Origin: Lotus japonicus | Taxonomy: Eukaryota > Streptophyta > Magnoliopsida > Fabales > Fabaceae | Reading direction: 5' to 3' | Length of the DNA: 64,000 bases | Assembly: GCF_012489685.1 (NCBI RefSeq) | Contig: NC_080042.1 | Location: 50,644,066 to 50,708,065 of the forward strand | Shown: one piece after another, positions 20,663 to 31,430 of the stretch | Numbering within the stretch: position 1 is the first letter of the stretch | Layout of the letters: each line of letters starts with the position of its first letter | The notes under the pieces: model-generated | Seen by the model: only the letters and a program-made list of their open reading frames with translations | What the model was told of the DNA's origin: nothing | Database searches by the model: none | Program-made: the position numbers and the translations under genes

Positions 20663-20676
20663 ATGCGTGTATGTGT
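20620..20676. repeat. (TA)n(TG)n microsatellite
   Basis: Alternating TA dinucleotides pass into TG dinucleotides, with a short imperfect tail (ATGCGTGTATGTGTG). It lies inside the long LTR, near its start. Confidence 0.9.
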
Positions 20677-23600
20677 GAATATTTATTATAGTACTTGTTT
20701 GCACGTAAATCGAGACGTCGGTCAATCAACTTTAAATCGACCCAGCAATAGAAGTACCAAAGACATGGTCATAATAACCCCAAAATGAGGATGAACTCGA
20801 GATAGAGGTAGGATAGGCTAAATAGATGATCTGGCCACATCTCTTGGCAATGATAGATACATTGTCTCAGAGTGATCGAAACCCGAATCAAGCTAAAATA
20901 GTGATACCTTAATCACTCTAGAGAGATGATATTGAACCTTGAGAGGGTAAATACACTCTAATTTAGCACTAACAGACCTGAACCAGTAAAATATTGCATC
21001 AGTTTTGTCCCGACATGGAAAATGATAAAGAAATCGACCAATCGGTGCCTTAGGATTTGTGTGCAAATGACCTAGGCATGCAATCAGCCATTACACCATG
21101 CAAACCTCACCTCTGATTGCTTCTGACCCTTCCCAAGCTGCAGCTACGCAACCTCAAGCCCTAGAATAATCCCCATGCATGAAAAGCCATTGGTTGTGCA
21201 ACTTTGATTAGGGTTAAGATTGATTTAGCAAATTAACCATCCTACAGCCTATTTAAAGCCTACTACTCGACTCCATGCGACCCCAGCTACCCACAGAGTG
21301 CCCTAGAACCCAGAGAGAGTGAAGAGAGAGCCCAGAACGAGTGAGAGGCCGAGAGGAAGTTCTTGAACTTCATCTCTTCGAAACTCTCAAACCAGAGCGA
21401 GTTAGGTTCCCATTCTTGTTCCATTGAGTTCCTGGAGAGGAGAGGAAGAGAATTGACTAGTCTTGGTCAAGTTTTGGTCGAGGAACGAAGGATTCACCAT
21501 CTCCGGCGAAGCTCCGGCGAGTCCCCGACCTGTAACTCACCCTTTCTCCCATCTCCGAGCACTTCAGCCACACCCACGATCACCATTCAACTCCCCATGA
21601 CATGTAGACCAAGTTCCAGTACTCGGAGTAGCACGGCGGTGACAATCTAGGACCCTCCGATCATCTTCTCCGGCGAGCATCGTCGTCTCCGGTAAGTAAG
21701 CTTCTGTAACTTGCTCGTTTTTGTAAGGCCCAAGTTTTAACGCTTTGGATAAGTGAATAAAATAAAAGAGTTTATTTGATTAAGATAAATTTGTGAAGGA
21801 AAAAGGTTCAGGAAAAGTCCAAGAATTTATCGAAAAACCGATAAGAGTTATAGCACGACTAACATACGCTTAATCCTAGGTCAAAGGTATTAGTGAATAG
21901 TTAATTTACGCTTTAGGACACGATGGAAACTAATTCCAAAAATCCTCAGAGAAATGTTAGAACTTCTCTTTTTCGTCCTTAAACAATTATTTTGATGCGA
22001 AATCCTGGAAAGTACGAACGTCAAATTTCAATTCTCGGAAGTTTGCCGAAACGGAATCCCTGATAGTTCGAGAAACCTAAGATCGACAGACGATGAAGAC
22101 TTTTTCTATTCGGAGCTGCAAATGAAGATTCCACCCGCACTCTCCTATTTCTCTCGTCATTCCTAATCTTTCTTCAGAAGGAAGTTTTCTCATCCGACGA
22201 TCACTGCAAAAAGTAGTTTTTCGGGATAAACCGACTTACACCGACTTATGCCGATTTTGGATCTTTTGGTTTAATTCCAAGAATCCTGTTTTGAGTTCTG
22301 GAATTCTGTCGCCAGAACCTATCTTAGAATGCGCAGAGGAACGCGCAGGAAAAATCGGAATCGCAAAAAAATCATTTTTCCGTTTTTTTCCAAAACCTAT
22401 AAATAGCTTGAAAATTTGATTTTTTGCAAAAAAATACCCATTTCCCCTCCCCAAACCCGCGAGCATCAAGAGAGAGAGAGAGATCCGGATCTTCGTCGTT
22501 TCTTGCCCGTTTGCTTCACCGATCGTCGCTAATCGAAGACCTCGAGGTAGGTGAACTATACTCTCCTTCGAATCGTCGTTTCCGTCCACTTCTCCTACGT
22601 CTTTCTGAGTTCAAAATTTTGAGGTTTTTGAAAAACTGTTCAAATACGCTGATTTCAGTGTCTAAACTTCTTCCCTGCATGCTCCTGAGCGTGTTCTGCG
22701 GATTAGATTTTGTCAAATGTCGACGAAATGCCGCCGGGATCAATTTCTACCTTAAATACCCATTTTTCGGCAAAGTCGCAACCTTTGGGCTGAAATCTAT
22801 CGACCTGGCTTAGTGCTAGTAGGATTTGTCGTCATAAACGTCGTTGTGGACGTCCTCATCCAATTTGTTTTTCGAAAATCCAATTTTGAAATTTTGAGCT
22901 AAAAATAATGACCAAACTACCCCTATATCAGTTTTCGATCCGAAAATTTTTCCGAGCTTAGAACCGTCTTAGTTACGGCTTATGTTAACCTAGGAACCAA
23001 GTTTGATCGAAGGAAAATCGACCCTCCCAATTAAAGGAAGTGGCCGAGAGCTATATCAAGGGGGGGGAAGAATCCGATTTTTCGAAAACTTGTCTTAACG
23101 CGTTAGATTGTCGTACCACAGAGTTTGTAATGTACCGTGTAACCCTAGGACTTATTGCTTGCTGAGTTTCTGACTCAATGTGTTGATTTCTGTGATTTTG
23201 GCTTAAGGTTCTTTTGAGGAGTTTCCTGGAGATCAAGGCGAGGAACGTGAAGGAGGTTGTGAGGAAAACGCTGGAGGAGTTACAGGTGAGGGCTACTCTC
23301 TGAATTACTAGATAATGCTTTAGGTGTCGATGAAATTCGACTTGATTTATGTGTTATGCACCTAATTGCTAAATGTCTGAAATGATTTCTGAGGCTTCGG
23401 CCGAACTTGTTGAGTACTTGATGCCATGATATTGTGTGCTAAATGATTCACATGCTATGTGCTACATGGTTAACTTAGGATGTGTTGGAATATGCTGTTT
23501 ATGCCTATTGGTTGAGCTGTTTCATTGATGCTATTCCACTCGTGCCTATGTTTCTGGAAAGTGAGGATTACGGGCAAGTCATGCCGAATTTTTATGAGAT

Positions 23601-24691
23601 TTTGAGAGAGTTTGAAAGGACGAATGAAGTTCGGACCTTGTTATATTTTAATGGATCGAGACCTTCTCAGAAATTAATTAGGATTATGGGATCCCTGAAA
23701 CTCATAGGAAGTATCATAAGACTAAACGAAATCTATTTTCTCAAAGAAAATTCATAAGACATTAATCAATCTCTAAACCCCTTGAACAATGATAACAACT
23801 TTAGATAAGAGCTTAGAGCCTGAATATTAGTCTTGAAGATATGAGAAGTGTCGTCGAGTCCAAGTTTTGAGGAACTTACAAGTTTTCGAGTATGTTGATA
23901 CTCTTTTGCTCGATGAGCAGTTTATTGTTTGGCTATCTAAAGTTTAGCCGGAGACTATAAGTTTCCAAGTACTTCGGTACCTTTTCGCTCGATGAGCAGT
24001 TTATTGATTGGCTATCTAAAGTTTAGCCGGGAACCATGAGTTCCCAAGTACATTCTTCTTCTTTTTGATTAATTCATTTTGTCGCAGAATCGACATTTGC
24101 CTTAGGGTAGGCTTTTTAGAGACAATAAGTTAGCTAGAACACGTGACGACGTGTCGAGTGAGGTCAGAGACGTTGTTTGGCTAATCACTTGCATTCATGC
24201 ACTCATTTTGAGGTTAATACACGGCGGATTACCGGACCTCGGTGGATTCCAAAATGGTCATAAGACCCGAATTTCCATATTTAGGACACTACGGTGGTCC
24301 TTAGTAGCAGACGGAATGGCAGACCTACGGGTTCACTGCTGATCTGACTACTTTTGTGTGGTGTAAGAGGCGCCCGAGTGGAATGGTCCCACTTTGGCCG
24401 GTGTTAGGGCTGACTCGATGGTGTCCATCCTTCTTCCGGAATGCATTTTGTTACCCAGCATTGCATTTCATGCAACATACATGCTGACTTAGTTGCTGAG
24501 TGTGATTGGTACCTGTTTATCCTACTTGAGGCATGCTAATTGTTATTATGATCTTTATATTCATTGTGATATATGCAACCCTAGGATGTTATCCCTAAAC
24601 GTATAAGCCTGAGAGGCTAAATAATTATTACCCTATATATCTGGTTTTATTAATTATATAATTCTTTGGAGTTGACCCTCGCGTCTTCTGT

Positions 24692-25174
24692 GTGTGTTTG
24701 GGCGGACTACGCCATTGTCAGTTGAGAATGGCGGACTGGTACGAGATGGTCGTCCCTTCAGGGGGGACCAGGTTTGAGATGTTGGACCAAGACACCCCGG
24801 GCTCTTGGATGGTCGACCCCGCCGGCCACCGAGCTATCTATTCGGGGCGAATAATGGAGGATCGCATTGACCGGGTACCAAGCCTGACGCACGGAGTTTG
24901 GAGGCACTACACTGTCAGCTTCAACTTGCCACCGGGTGTACACTGCGGGACTGGACTGGGAGTACCACCACCACCGTCGCCTTCGGACGACGAGTACCCC
25001 TCGGAGGAGGTGCCTGTGGGAGGAACTTCTTCAGGCACTAGTTCACCCACTGTCGCGGCTGCTATTGACTTGGGATCGGGTGCAGAACCCGCGCGACCAG
25101 CTGTGGAGACTGATGCAGTCATCGACATAGTCGTCTTGGATTCAGATTCAGACGACGATCTTGGGGATGCATAG
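24692..25174 (+). CDS. ORF of unknown function inside the long LTR
   Basis: Up to 160 codons; an ATG at 24728 (MADWYEMVV) is a plausible start giving 148 residues. The first 90 residues form a compact, Trp/Tyr/Pro-containing region (for example SWMVDPAGHRAIY and WRHYTVSFNLPPGV); the rest is Pro/Ser/Glu-rich and ends in an acidic SDSDDD tail. I do not recognise a domain. It is more GC-rich than the surrounding LTR and its codon-third positions look coding-like, but this is an impression. It might be a conserved LTR-borne protein of this lineage or chance. Confidence 0.4.
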   Translation: MCLGGLRHCQLRMADWYEMVVPSGGTRFEMLDQDTPGSWMVDPAGHRAIYSGRIMEDRIDRVPSLTHGVWRHYTVSFNLPPGVHCGTGLGVPPPPSPSDDEYPSEEVPVGGTSSGTSSPTVAAAIDLGSGAEPARPAVETDAVIDIVVLDSDSDDDLGDA

Positions 25175-25632
25175 TTGGGATTAGTGTAGGTGTAGCGTCT
25201 TGGCTCTGATGTTCAGTCTTCCGTTTTGGGCAGGGTAGGTCCCCGACCTTTAGCTTTTTGTGTGGTTTCCTATGGAGATCACAGAGAGCTGGTTGGATTT
25301 AGGGGGTCTTTTCTTAGGCCGCTGGGCCAACTTGTTCTCAGATTTTGAGGTTTAGTGTTGCGGACACAGTATTTTTACCTTGGTTTGTACTTTTGCCTAC
25401 GGGCGTTACTCTCTTTTACTTTCCGTCACTGGAGGTTTACTCGTGACGTGGTTTACAACTTACAGTGGGGGGCTGTAATCATATTGTATATTAGTTCTGT
25501 TATCTTCGTTTTAGAGTTTCATCTCTTTCTGTCTTTACTCACATTATCGAAAAAAAATAATTCACGTTTTTCCGCTTAAGTTATTTCTTTGGTTACTAAA
25601 GTGACGCCACCGAAATCGGGGTGTTACATTTG

Positions 25633-25644
25633 TGGTATCAGAGC
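25633..25644 (+). other. Primer-binding site, initiator tRNA-Met type
   Basis: TGGTATCAGAGC four bases downstream of the LTR end at 25628, as in chromoviruses and copia elements. Confidence 0.82.
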
Positions 25645-25841
25645 TTGTCGAGTCTTTCGGGAGTCTTTGGGGAATATGTCTTCTGTGCTAGGTTGTGTGA
25701 CTCTGCAAAGAGTAAAAATTGATTGTCTGCCAAGCGATTTCTCGCTTAGAATTGATTGAAGTTATTGCTTGATCATATTGTATAGTTGTGCCAGAGACTA
25801 TCTTGTGATGGGTACTAACTGTTTGTTTGACTAAGCATAGG

Positions 25842-26663
25842 ATGGTAAGCCCTGACAGGATGGCAAAGGCAATAGCTACCATGATTGAGGCAATGATGAA
25901 TCAGGCTGCTGAGGACGCTTACAGACGCGCTGAGGAGGCTGCACGTGAACGACCTCAACCGCTAATCGAGGCGTCCAAATACCAGCATAGTGGATTGGAT
26001 CGAGCTGGAGCTGGAGGACCAGTGAGGTCAGATCCACAGGAGTACCGGCAGTGGAAGCCATACCGGCATCCCGAGGGAAGAGACCCTACCCCAGGATCAC
26101 GCAAGATAACGACCGCAACTAATTTCCAGGAGGCTGTGACATGCTACCGTTGTGGGAGACTTGGACACTACGCCTTTCAGTGCCCAATGACTGGACCAAA
26201 ATGCTGCAAGTGCAAACAACGTGGACATTTGGCTGTAAACTGTAGGACGTTCCAGGCAGGACCGTCTGACAACAAGATGAAGGGCAAGCTTCCTGCCATG
26301 GTCAGAGGGGAAAAGAAACAAGTGTCATGTTACAGATGCGGGGAGATTGGGCACTACTCCACGAAATGCCCGAAGGGGAAGCCGAGGTGTTTCAAGTGTG
26401 ATCTACCAGGACATCTGGCCAACAACTGCAAGACACCCAAGGTTGAGTCGTTTGTTAACACCGTAAGGGGAAAGCGCCCTGCTGCTGAAGGAAGGGTTTA
26501 TATCATGGACGGTGAAGGAGCCGAGGGATTAACCAGAGGAGAGCGCAATAACGATGGTAACCTTCTAACTATTCTTTCTCATTCCGGTATAATACGCTTC
26601 AATACTCTCGTAACGTGTGCAACACACCTAACTTGCCTTTACTGTCGAGCTTTGACTTTATAG
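25842..26663 (+). pseudogene. Gypsy gag C-terminal half with four CCHC knuckles, decayed protease start
   Basis: The frame starts at ATG 25842 (MVSPDRMAK), about 210 bp after the primer-binding site, and is open for about 273 codons. The large capsid domain normally preceding the nucleocapsid is absent: an Ala/Glu-rich stretch leads directly to four CX2CX4HX4C knuckles (cores CYRCGRLGH, CCKCKQRGH, CYRCGEIGH, CFKCDLPGH). The block GRVYIMDGEGAEG marks the gag-protease border, but the protease is garbled (LLTILSHSG where LFDSG is expected) and the frame stops at 26663. It is related to the remnant at 7011-7640. Confidence 0.7.
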
Positions 26664-27670
26664 TTATTACGCCTAATAATACTTTATTTGACCGTTGCTC
26701 GTGTTTAAACTATAGAAGTTACACGAGGTTTAGAATAACGCGTTAAGCCTAGAAAAGTAGTCTTGCACCGATGTGTTTAACAAAGAAGCTAGAAGCTGAA
26801 GGATGAATCTCAGGGAGATTCCGTATGGATAGTATATGTATGGTGTCGAGAGTGTGTAGTTCCGTAGCGGCATCATTGAGGATTTAATATCAAGATCTCT
26901 GTGACTACTGGATGTTAGGAACTCATCGACTGTTCCAGTGGGTTTTTCTAAATCTTCACCTTCGATGTATTAGGCCTGATCAACTTAATATTGAGGGGGT
27001 GATATTCGGAATCAGAACTGGCAATGGACTTTGATAGATGGATTGGTAAGATTAATTTGATTGGATCGAGGATTAGTGGAGTCGGGAAGTAAAGTTTTTG
27101 TTAAGTAATTGATTTCCTTTGGGGAGGAGTTATAGTTTAAGAAATGGATATTCATTTAAGAAGTATTGAAGAATTAAAGGACATTTGAGGTCCAAACGTG
27201 GTGAAAGTTTAGGTTTTAAGTCTATGAATTCTTGTCTTAAGTGCGTAGGACTCAAGGTTTGTCAGGTTTTGATCGAGAGACTAAGTATCGGATTGATGGG
27301 AGGACGATCTAGTTACGGAAATAAAGAGTTAGTATTAAGATTAATACTTGAGGTTGTTATATGTGGACAAATTTCTTAGAGTCTAAGAGTGAATGGAACT
27401 TTGTTATGGATTCCGATATTGCATGCTGGGGTTAGCAAGTGAATTTCACTAAGTTAAGTGAGGATTTAAGGGTTAAGATTGACCTTGGGAGGTGAAAATC
27501 ATGTTCGAATCAGAGATTTAGTGGTGTTGGCATTAATGATTGTAGTTAAACCTCAGAATGTTGAGAGATCGGATGATAAAATGACTAGTTAAGTTTCTTG
27601 AGGTACAATTATGATTTGACCTTCTAGGGAATAAGTTCGGATTTGGGGGAAGTGTTAAGGATTTTAGGTA
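26664..27670. other. Decayed gypsy internal DNA
   Basis: Continuation of the protease region in broken frames, then AT-rich sequence with no convincing pol motif on either strand. It ends at 27670 where homology to the Athila-like LTR begins. Confidence 0.45.
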
Positions 27671-28846
27671 AAGCACATGTTCTCATGGATCTCTCCTTGA
27701 TAATATAGCCTAGTTACTCACTTATTGATTCCTCACATAAGCAATTCTCTCATAATAAAAGCTAAGCCCAATTCCTTGTGTACTTAGTCATTTATATGAG
27801 GTTTTAGATCATGCAATTTCAGGTCATCAAACCCCAACCCTTCCTCTATTCCTAGTAGCAAGTATAGAAGGGGTAATCCCAAATCGGTTCCCTAATCTAT
27901 AACAAACTTTCGTTCTGATTATAGAATAGTATAAAGCAAGCATGCATACAAGCTTAGATTGAAATTCAGAAAATGGGATTCAAGGAAAGAAGAAGAACAT
28001 GTGGGGAAGAACTTAAGAATATAACTCAAATTTAAAAAGTCTTACAAAGAAATCCAAAGCAAAAGAAGAAAGATTAGCCAAGCATGGCAGGCTAAAAACC
28101 TGAACTACAAGCTTAGAAGCCCTCTCACACTCTCCTAGATGCTCCTCTACCTCTGAGTTTATGTAAAAATGAAAGTAGTATCCAAGATTACAAAAGAAAA
28201 TGACTAAAATCCTATTTATAGGCAAAAATCACGAGTTTGGGCTGTTCCGGGCGCTCAGGCGCCAATTCAGAGCGCCTGAGCGCCAATTCCATGCTGAAAA
28301 AGTGCCTCCGGAAGGTAATTGGCGCCTAGGCGCCAATTCAGAGCGCCTGAGCGCCAATTCCAGAGCGCCTGAGCGCCAATTCAGAGCGCCTAGGCGCCAA
28401 TTCAAATTTCTGGAACAGGGCAATTGGCGCCTAGGTGCCAATGGAGCATGCCTAGGCGCTCAGACTCGCTGGAAAGTCCCTTGATCTTCATTTTAACTCC
28501 TCTTTATGCCTCTTTAAGCCTCCCTTCAATTCTCCAAACCTCTAGACACTCCATCTTCAGCTGTTACAACCTGAAAACTTGATGACAAAGCTAGGAAAAT
28601 ATCTAGAAATTCAGATGTTAGTTTTGCACAAAGGCTCCAAAACAAGTGGAAATTGCCTATGACTCTTAAACTCTAATCAAATGCAACTAAAGCCCTTATA
28701 AAACTACAACATTACTAAATTAATGCAAATGCACAAATAAAAGTAAAAATGCATGAGAATGCATGAAACACTACATGAGACACAAGAAAAAGACTCAAAA
28801 CCTACAAGAAAAAACCCTAAAAACATCATATAAACCCGGGTCATCA
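27671..28846 (-). repeat. Athila-like LTR, inverted, lacking its 3' end
   Basis: In minus orientation it begins TGATGACCCGGGTTTA at 28846 and follows the LTR at 15252-16567 through the TATA box (CTATAAATAGG, about 28208-28219) to a point corresponding to AGCACATGTTCTC; the last roughly 250 bp are missing. It carries more GGCGCC/GCGCCTGAGCGCC modules (28249-28460) than the other copy. It interrupts the Tat gag just after the zinc knuckle. Whether it is a truncated solo LTR or the end of a deleted element cannot be decided here. Confidence 0.75.
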
Positions 28847-29913
28847 CCTTTCAACGCGAAACAAGTACTGGTATCATGGCCTTCCAAGTGGTGATATTCG
28901 CACCATTTTGTCCGGCCCTCCACCTCTCGCCGCGAATCATTTCCATTTCCTCCGCTCTCGACCGCTTGCATCACCTCCACCTCCCGGAGTAGCTTTGCCC
29001 ATTCTTCCTTCGAGCATCTCTTTGGCCTTCCACGCCGACGAGGGTTGTTTGTCCGGCGAGGGCGCAGACGCTCGACGTCCTCCTCTCGAGCTCTATTTGC
29101 CTCCTTCCTCTGTATCCATTTTCCTGCTAGCGACACATTCCTTCGGCTGCTTATTTTTTCCGCCCTTACCCGTTTCCTCTTGAATGTGTCGTCCTCCTCT
29201 TCTAGGATGTAGGCACCCGCTCGGGCGCGAGCTTCTGTCATCGAGCGCGCCGGCTTCCGACTCAGCTTGCTGTTTAGCTTTCCCGGCAACAATCCATTTT
29301 TGAAGGCGCGCGCGCATACCTGAGGCTTTGACTCCTCGATCTTCCTAGACGCATCACTGTACCGCTTTACGTATTGCTTCAAAGTTTCTTGTTCCGTCTG
29401 TCGAACGTCATATAGATCTGCAATTGTTACCGGCTCGATCTTGCTTGCAGAGAACTGAATAAGGAATTGCGATGAGAGGTCGCGGAACTTTGCTATAGAT
29501 CCTCTTGGCAGAACCATAAACCAAGCTCTCACCGCGCCCTTAAACGTGGATGGAAACATCCTGCACTTCACCACATCGGAAGCTGCGCTTGTTGCCATCT
29601 TCATATTGAAATAAAGCAAATGATCCTTTGGATCCGTTCGTCCGTTGTACGCTGCCAACCCAAGGCTCCTCATATCATCCGGTATAGCCACCTCTCTCAC
29701 TGCCGCTGAGAACGGCTCGACCTTCGCGACGGCCTCTGCTTCCCTCACTTCTTCGCCCTACTGCTTGAGGCGATAATACTCTAACTCTTCTTATAAACAA
29801 TCGTTTTGCAGCCTGGCGTCATCACCCCGTGCACGGTGCAGCTCTTCGTGGCGCGGTGGGGAGTCATGCCTCTGCTCCAGCTCTTCGCTTCGCCGTCGAC
29901 GACGCGATTCCAT
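28847..29913 (-). pseudogene. gag: Tat-lineage gag, interrupted
   Basis: The start is probably the ATG at 29911-29913 (MESRRRRRSEE), in frame with the long open part but separated from it by two stops (near 29791 and 29758). The open part has the gypsy gag core (KGAVRAWFMVLP, FLIQFSASK, AFKNGLLPGKL) and a single variant knuckle CEYHHLEGHDTSTC. The frame then runs into the inverted LTR at 28846, so the C-terminus and pol are lost. It is oriented away from the LTR at 30057-30377, as expected for a minus-strand element. Confidence 0.8.
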
Positions 29914-30036
29914 CAAGTTCCGTCGGATAACTAGAATTCCACCGAAAGTCCAAAATCTAAATAGAATTTGCACATAAAATCAGATTCTTCTTGAACAAAT
30001 CACAATCCACGTAGTCTGGGAATCGAAGTCTACTGA

Positions 30037-30054
30037 TCCCCACAGACGGCGCCA
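30037..30054 (-). other. Primer-binding site, Tat type
   Basis: The minus strand reads TGGCGCCGTCTGTGGGGA, separated from the LTR by two A:T pairs. This is the site usual in Tat-lineage gypsy elements. Confidence 0.85.
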
Positions 30055-30056
30055 AA

Positions 30057-30377
30057 TGTTCTATCCAAGAACAAAGAGATGAGGTACGGTACCCATAGTG
30101 AGAGGATTGTGATGTGAGAATCTAGAGAGAGAGTAAGTGCGTAATCGCTTAGAGAGAGAAAGTAACTGAATTTTAAGTTTGTATTTCTCAAATGAGCTAA
30201 GAGTCACTTACAATTGGTAACCGCTCCCTATTTATAGATTCAGGGGTTGGGCTTGGCGCCCCGAATTTCTCCTAATGGGCCAGTTGGGCCTCCCGGGAGA
30301 AGGCCCAACTCCCTGGCTCGCATGTCGCCCCGGGCTAGCGCGCCTGGGCGAGGGACCCTAGGGTCTCGCCCTGTCCA
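30057..30377 (-). repeat. 5' LTR of the Tat element (321 bp)
   Basis: Same length and termini as 18122-18442, with a matching TATA region near 30225-30237, and followed by the GATAA duplication at 30378-30382. Differences from the other LTR are scattered substitutions, for example near 30077, 30106 and 30133. Confidence 0.9.
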
Positions 30378-30382
30378 GATAA

Positions 30383-31204
30383 CGGGTTCTGAAGACCAGA
30401 AGTTCTGAGTGAATGGTCAAAGACTGTGAAGACTTGAAGATTCTGAAGACCCAAAGAAAGCTGGTTCTGAAGACCAAGTGCTTCTACTCTGAAGACCATA
30501 AGTTATGAGTGAATGTTCCAGATGCTGAAGACTTGAAGCTCTGAAGATCCAAGCTACCTCGTGACTCTGATCAGAAGCTTCACTAGTTCCAATGAGAAGC
30601 ACCTCTGAAGTCAGAATTTCCCTCCAATGGATAGAATCCTTCAACAGAAACATCACGTGAAGCTTGGAGTATATAAAAGCTGAAGAAAGGAAGGAATAGC
30701 TAAGAAAAGAAACCGAGAGCATTGCAATATAAATACACTCAAGCAAATTCCTTAGAAATCTATTTCTTCATTGTTCTAAATCTGTTTATACTTGCTTGTT
30801 TAGAAGAACTACATTGTAAACCCAAACTGTTTTCAAACTTGTTGTAATTCCTTAAGGGACCAGATTCGGTCAGAAGCCTTGAGAAGACTAAGATTTGTGT
30901 CTTAGTGGTTGGTAGTTCATAGGTATGTTAGTCACTTAGCAAGTTGTGCTAGTGCAGATTGTAACAACCTTTGATTAGTGGATTACCTTCATTCGAAGAA
31001 GGAAAAAATCACCTTGGTGGGTGGACTGGACGTAGCTTGACGTTTTTCAAGTGAACCAGGATAAAATCATTGTGTCTTTCTATCTTTTATCCTTTGCACC
31101 TTCTATCCTAAGAAACCGAAAGATTTACTTGAAATCTTAAAGGGGAACATTTTATTCGCAAAACCCTATTCAAACCCCATTTTCTAGTGTTTTTCATACC
31201 TTCT
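30383..31204 (+). repeat. SIRE-type LTR, right piece
   Basis: Resumes the LTR broken at 18121, with repeated GTTCTGAAGACC words, a TATA box (AGTATATAAAAG at about 30669-30680), the CTAAGATTTGTGTCTTAGTG block and the end ...CATACCTTCT. The rejoined LTR is about 1.08 kb. No primer-binding site follows and no target duplication is seen (TATAT left, AACAC right), so it is a solo-LTR-like remnant. Confidence 0.78.
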
Positions 31205-31430
31205 AACACAATCAAAGTCCCCAAAGTTGTGAAAAATGGGTATTTTCATCCATTTCAACATAACTATCATCCAACCAAGCATCTAAGCATACAAGTTATC
31301 ATTTTTGAACATAAAAGCATGCATAGAAGCCTATTGATACCAAACTTGAAGCAAAACTAACCTCTATCACAAAAGCTCCAAGTTTTGGGTTGAAAGAGTT
31401 GATGAAAAATGAGGTGGAGATGGAGAAGAT

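Larger units (their letters stand above)
20514..25628 (+). repeat. Very long LTR (5115 bp)
   Basis: Terminal inverted words TGTAACATCCC and GGGGTGTTACA are the usual ends of chromovirus LTRs, and a tRNA-Met primer-binding site follows four bases later. Inside are a (TA)n(TG)n microsatellite at about 20620-20663, a tandem pair of about 75-bp units at about 23906-24045 (GCTCGATGAGCAGTTTATTG repeated), and an ORF at 24692-25174. Only one copy is in the window, so the length rests on the termini and primer site and not on LTR-LTR comparison. Confidence 0.65.
20514..27670 (+). mobile_element. Gypsy (Tekay-like chromovirus) element with 5.1-kb LTR, 3' part missing
   Basis: Plus-strand 5' LTR 20514-25628 bounded by TGTAACATCCC and GGGGTGTTACA, primer-binding site TGGTATCAGAGC at 25633, a gag end with four CCHC knuckles and the decayed start of protease. 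The rest of pol and the 3' LTR are absent: sequence switches to an inverted Athila-like LTR at 27671. It interrupts the antisense gene of the Tat element, so it is younger than the Tat insertion. Confidence 0.72.
18122..30377 (-). mobile_element. Tat-lineage Ty3/gypsy element, nested and gutted
   Basis: Two 321-bp LTRs (18122-18442 and 30057-30377) in minus orientation, flanked by GATAA. Next to the right LTR is the Tat-type primer-binding site and a gag pseudogene; next to the left LTR is a gene on the opposite strand, the arrangement known from Tat elements such as Grande that carry an antisense ORF before the 3' LTR. The central gag-end/pol region is missing and replaced by a gypsy element with a long LTR (20514-27670) and an inverted Athila-like LTR (27671-28846). 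Confidence 0.88.

Noticed and set aside
24758..25128. Minus-strand frames opposite the LTR ORF
   Set aside because: Composition mirrors the plus-strand ORF, and no domain is visible.
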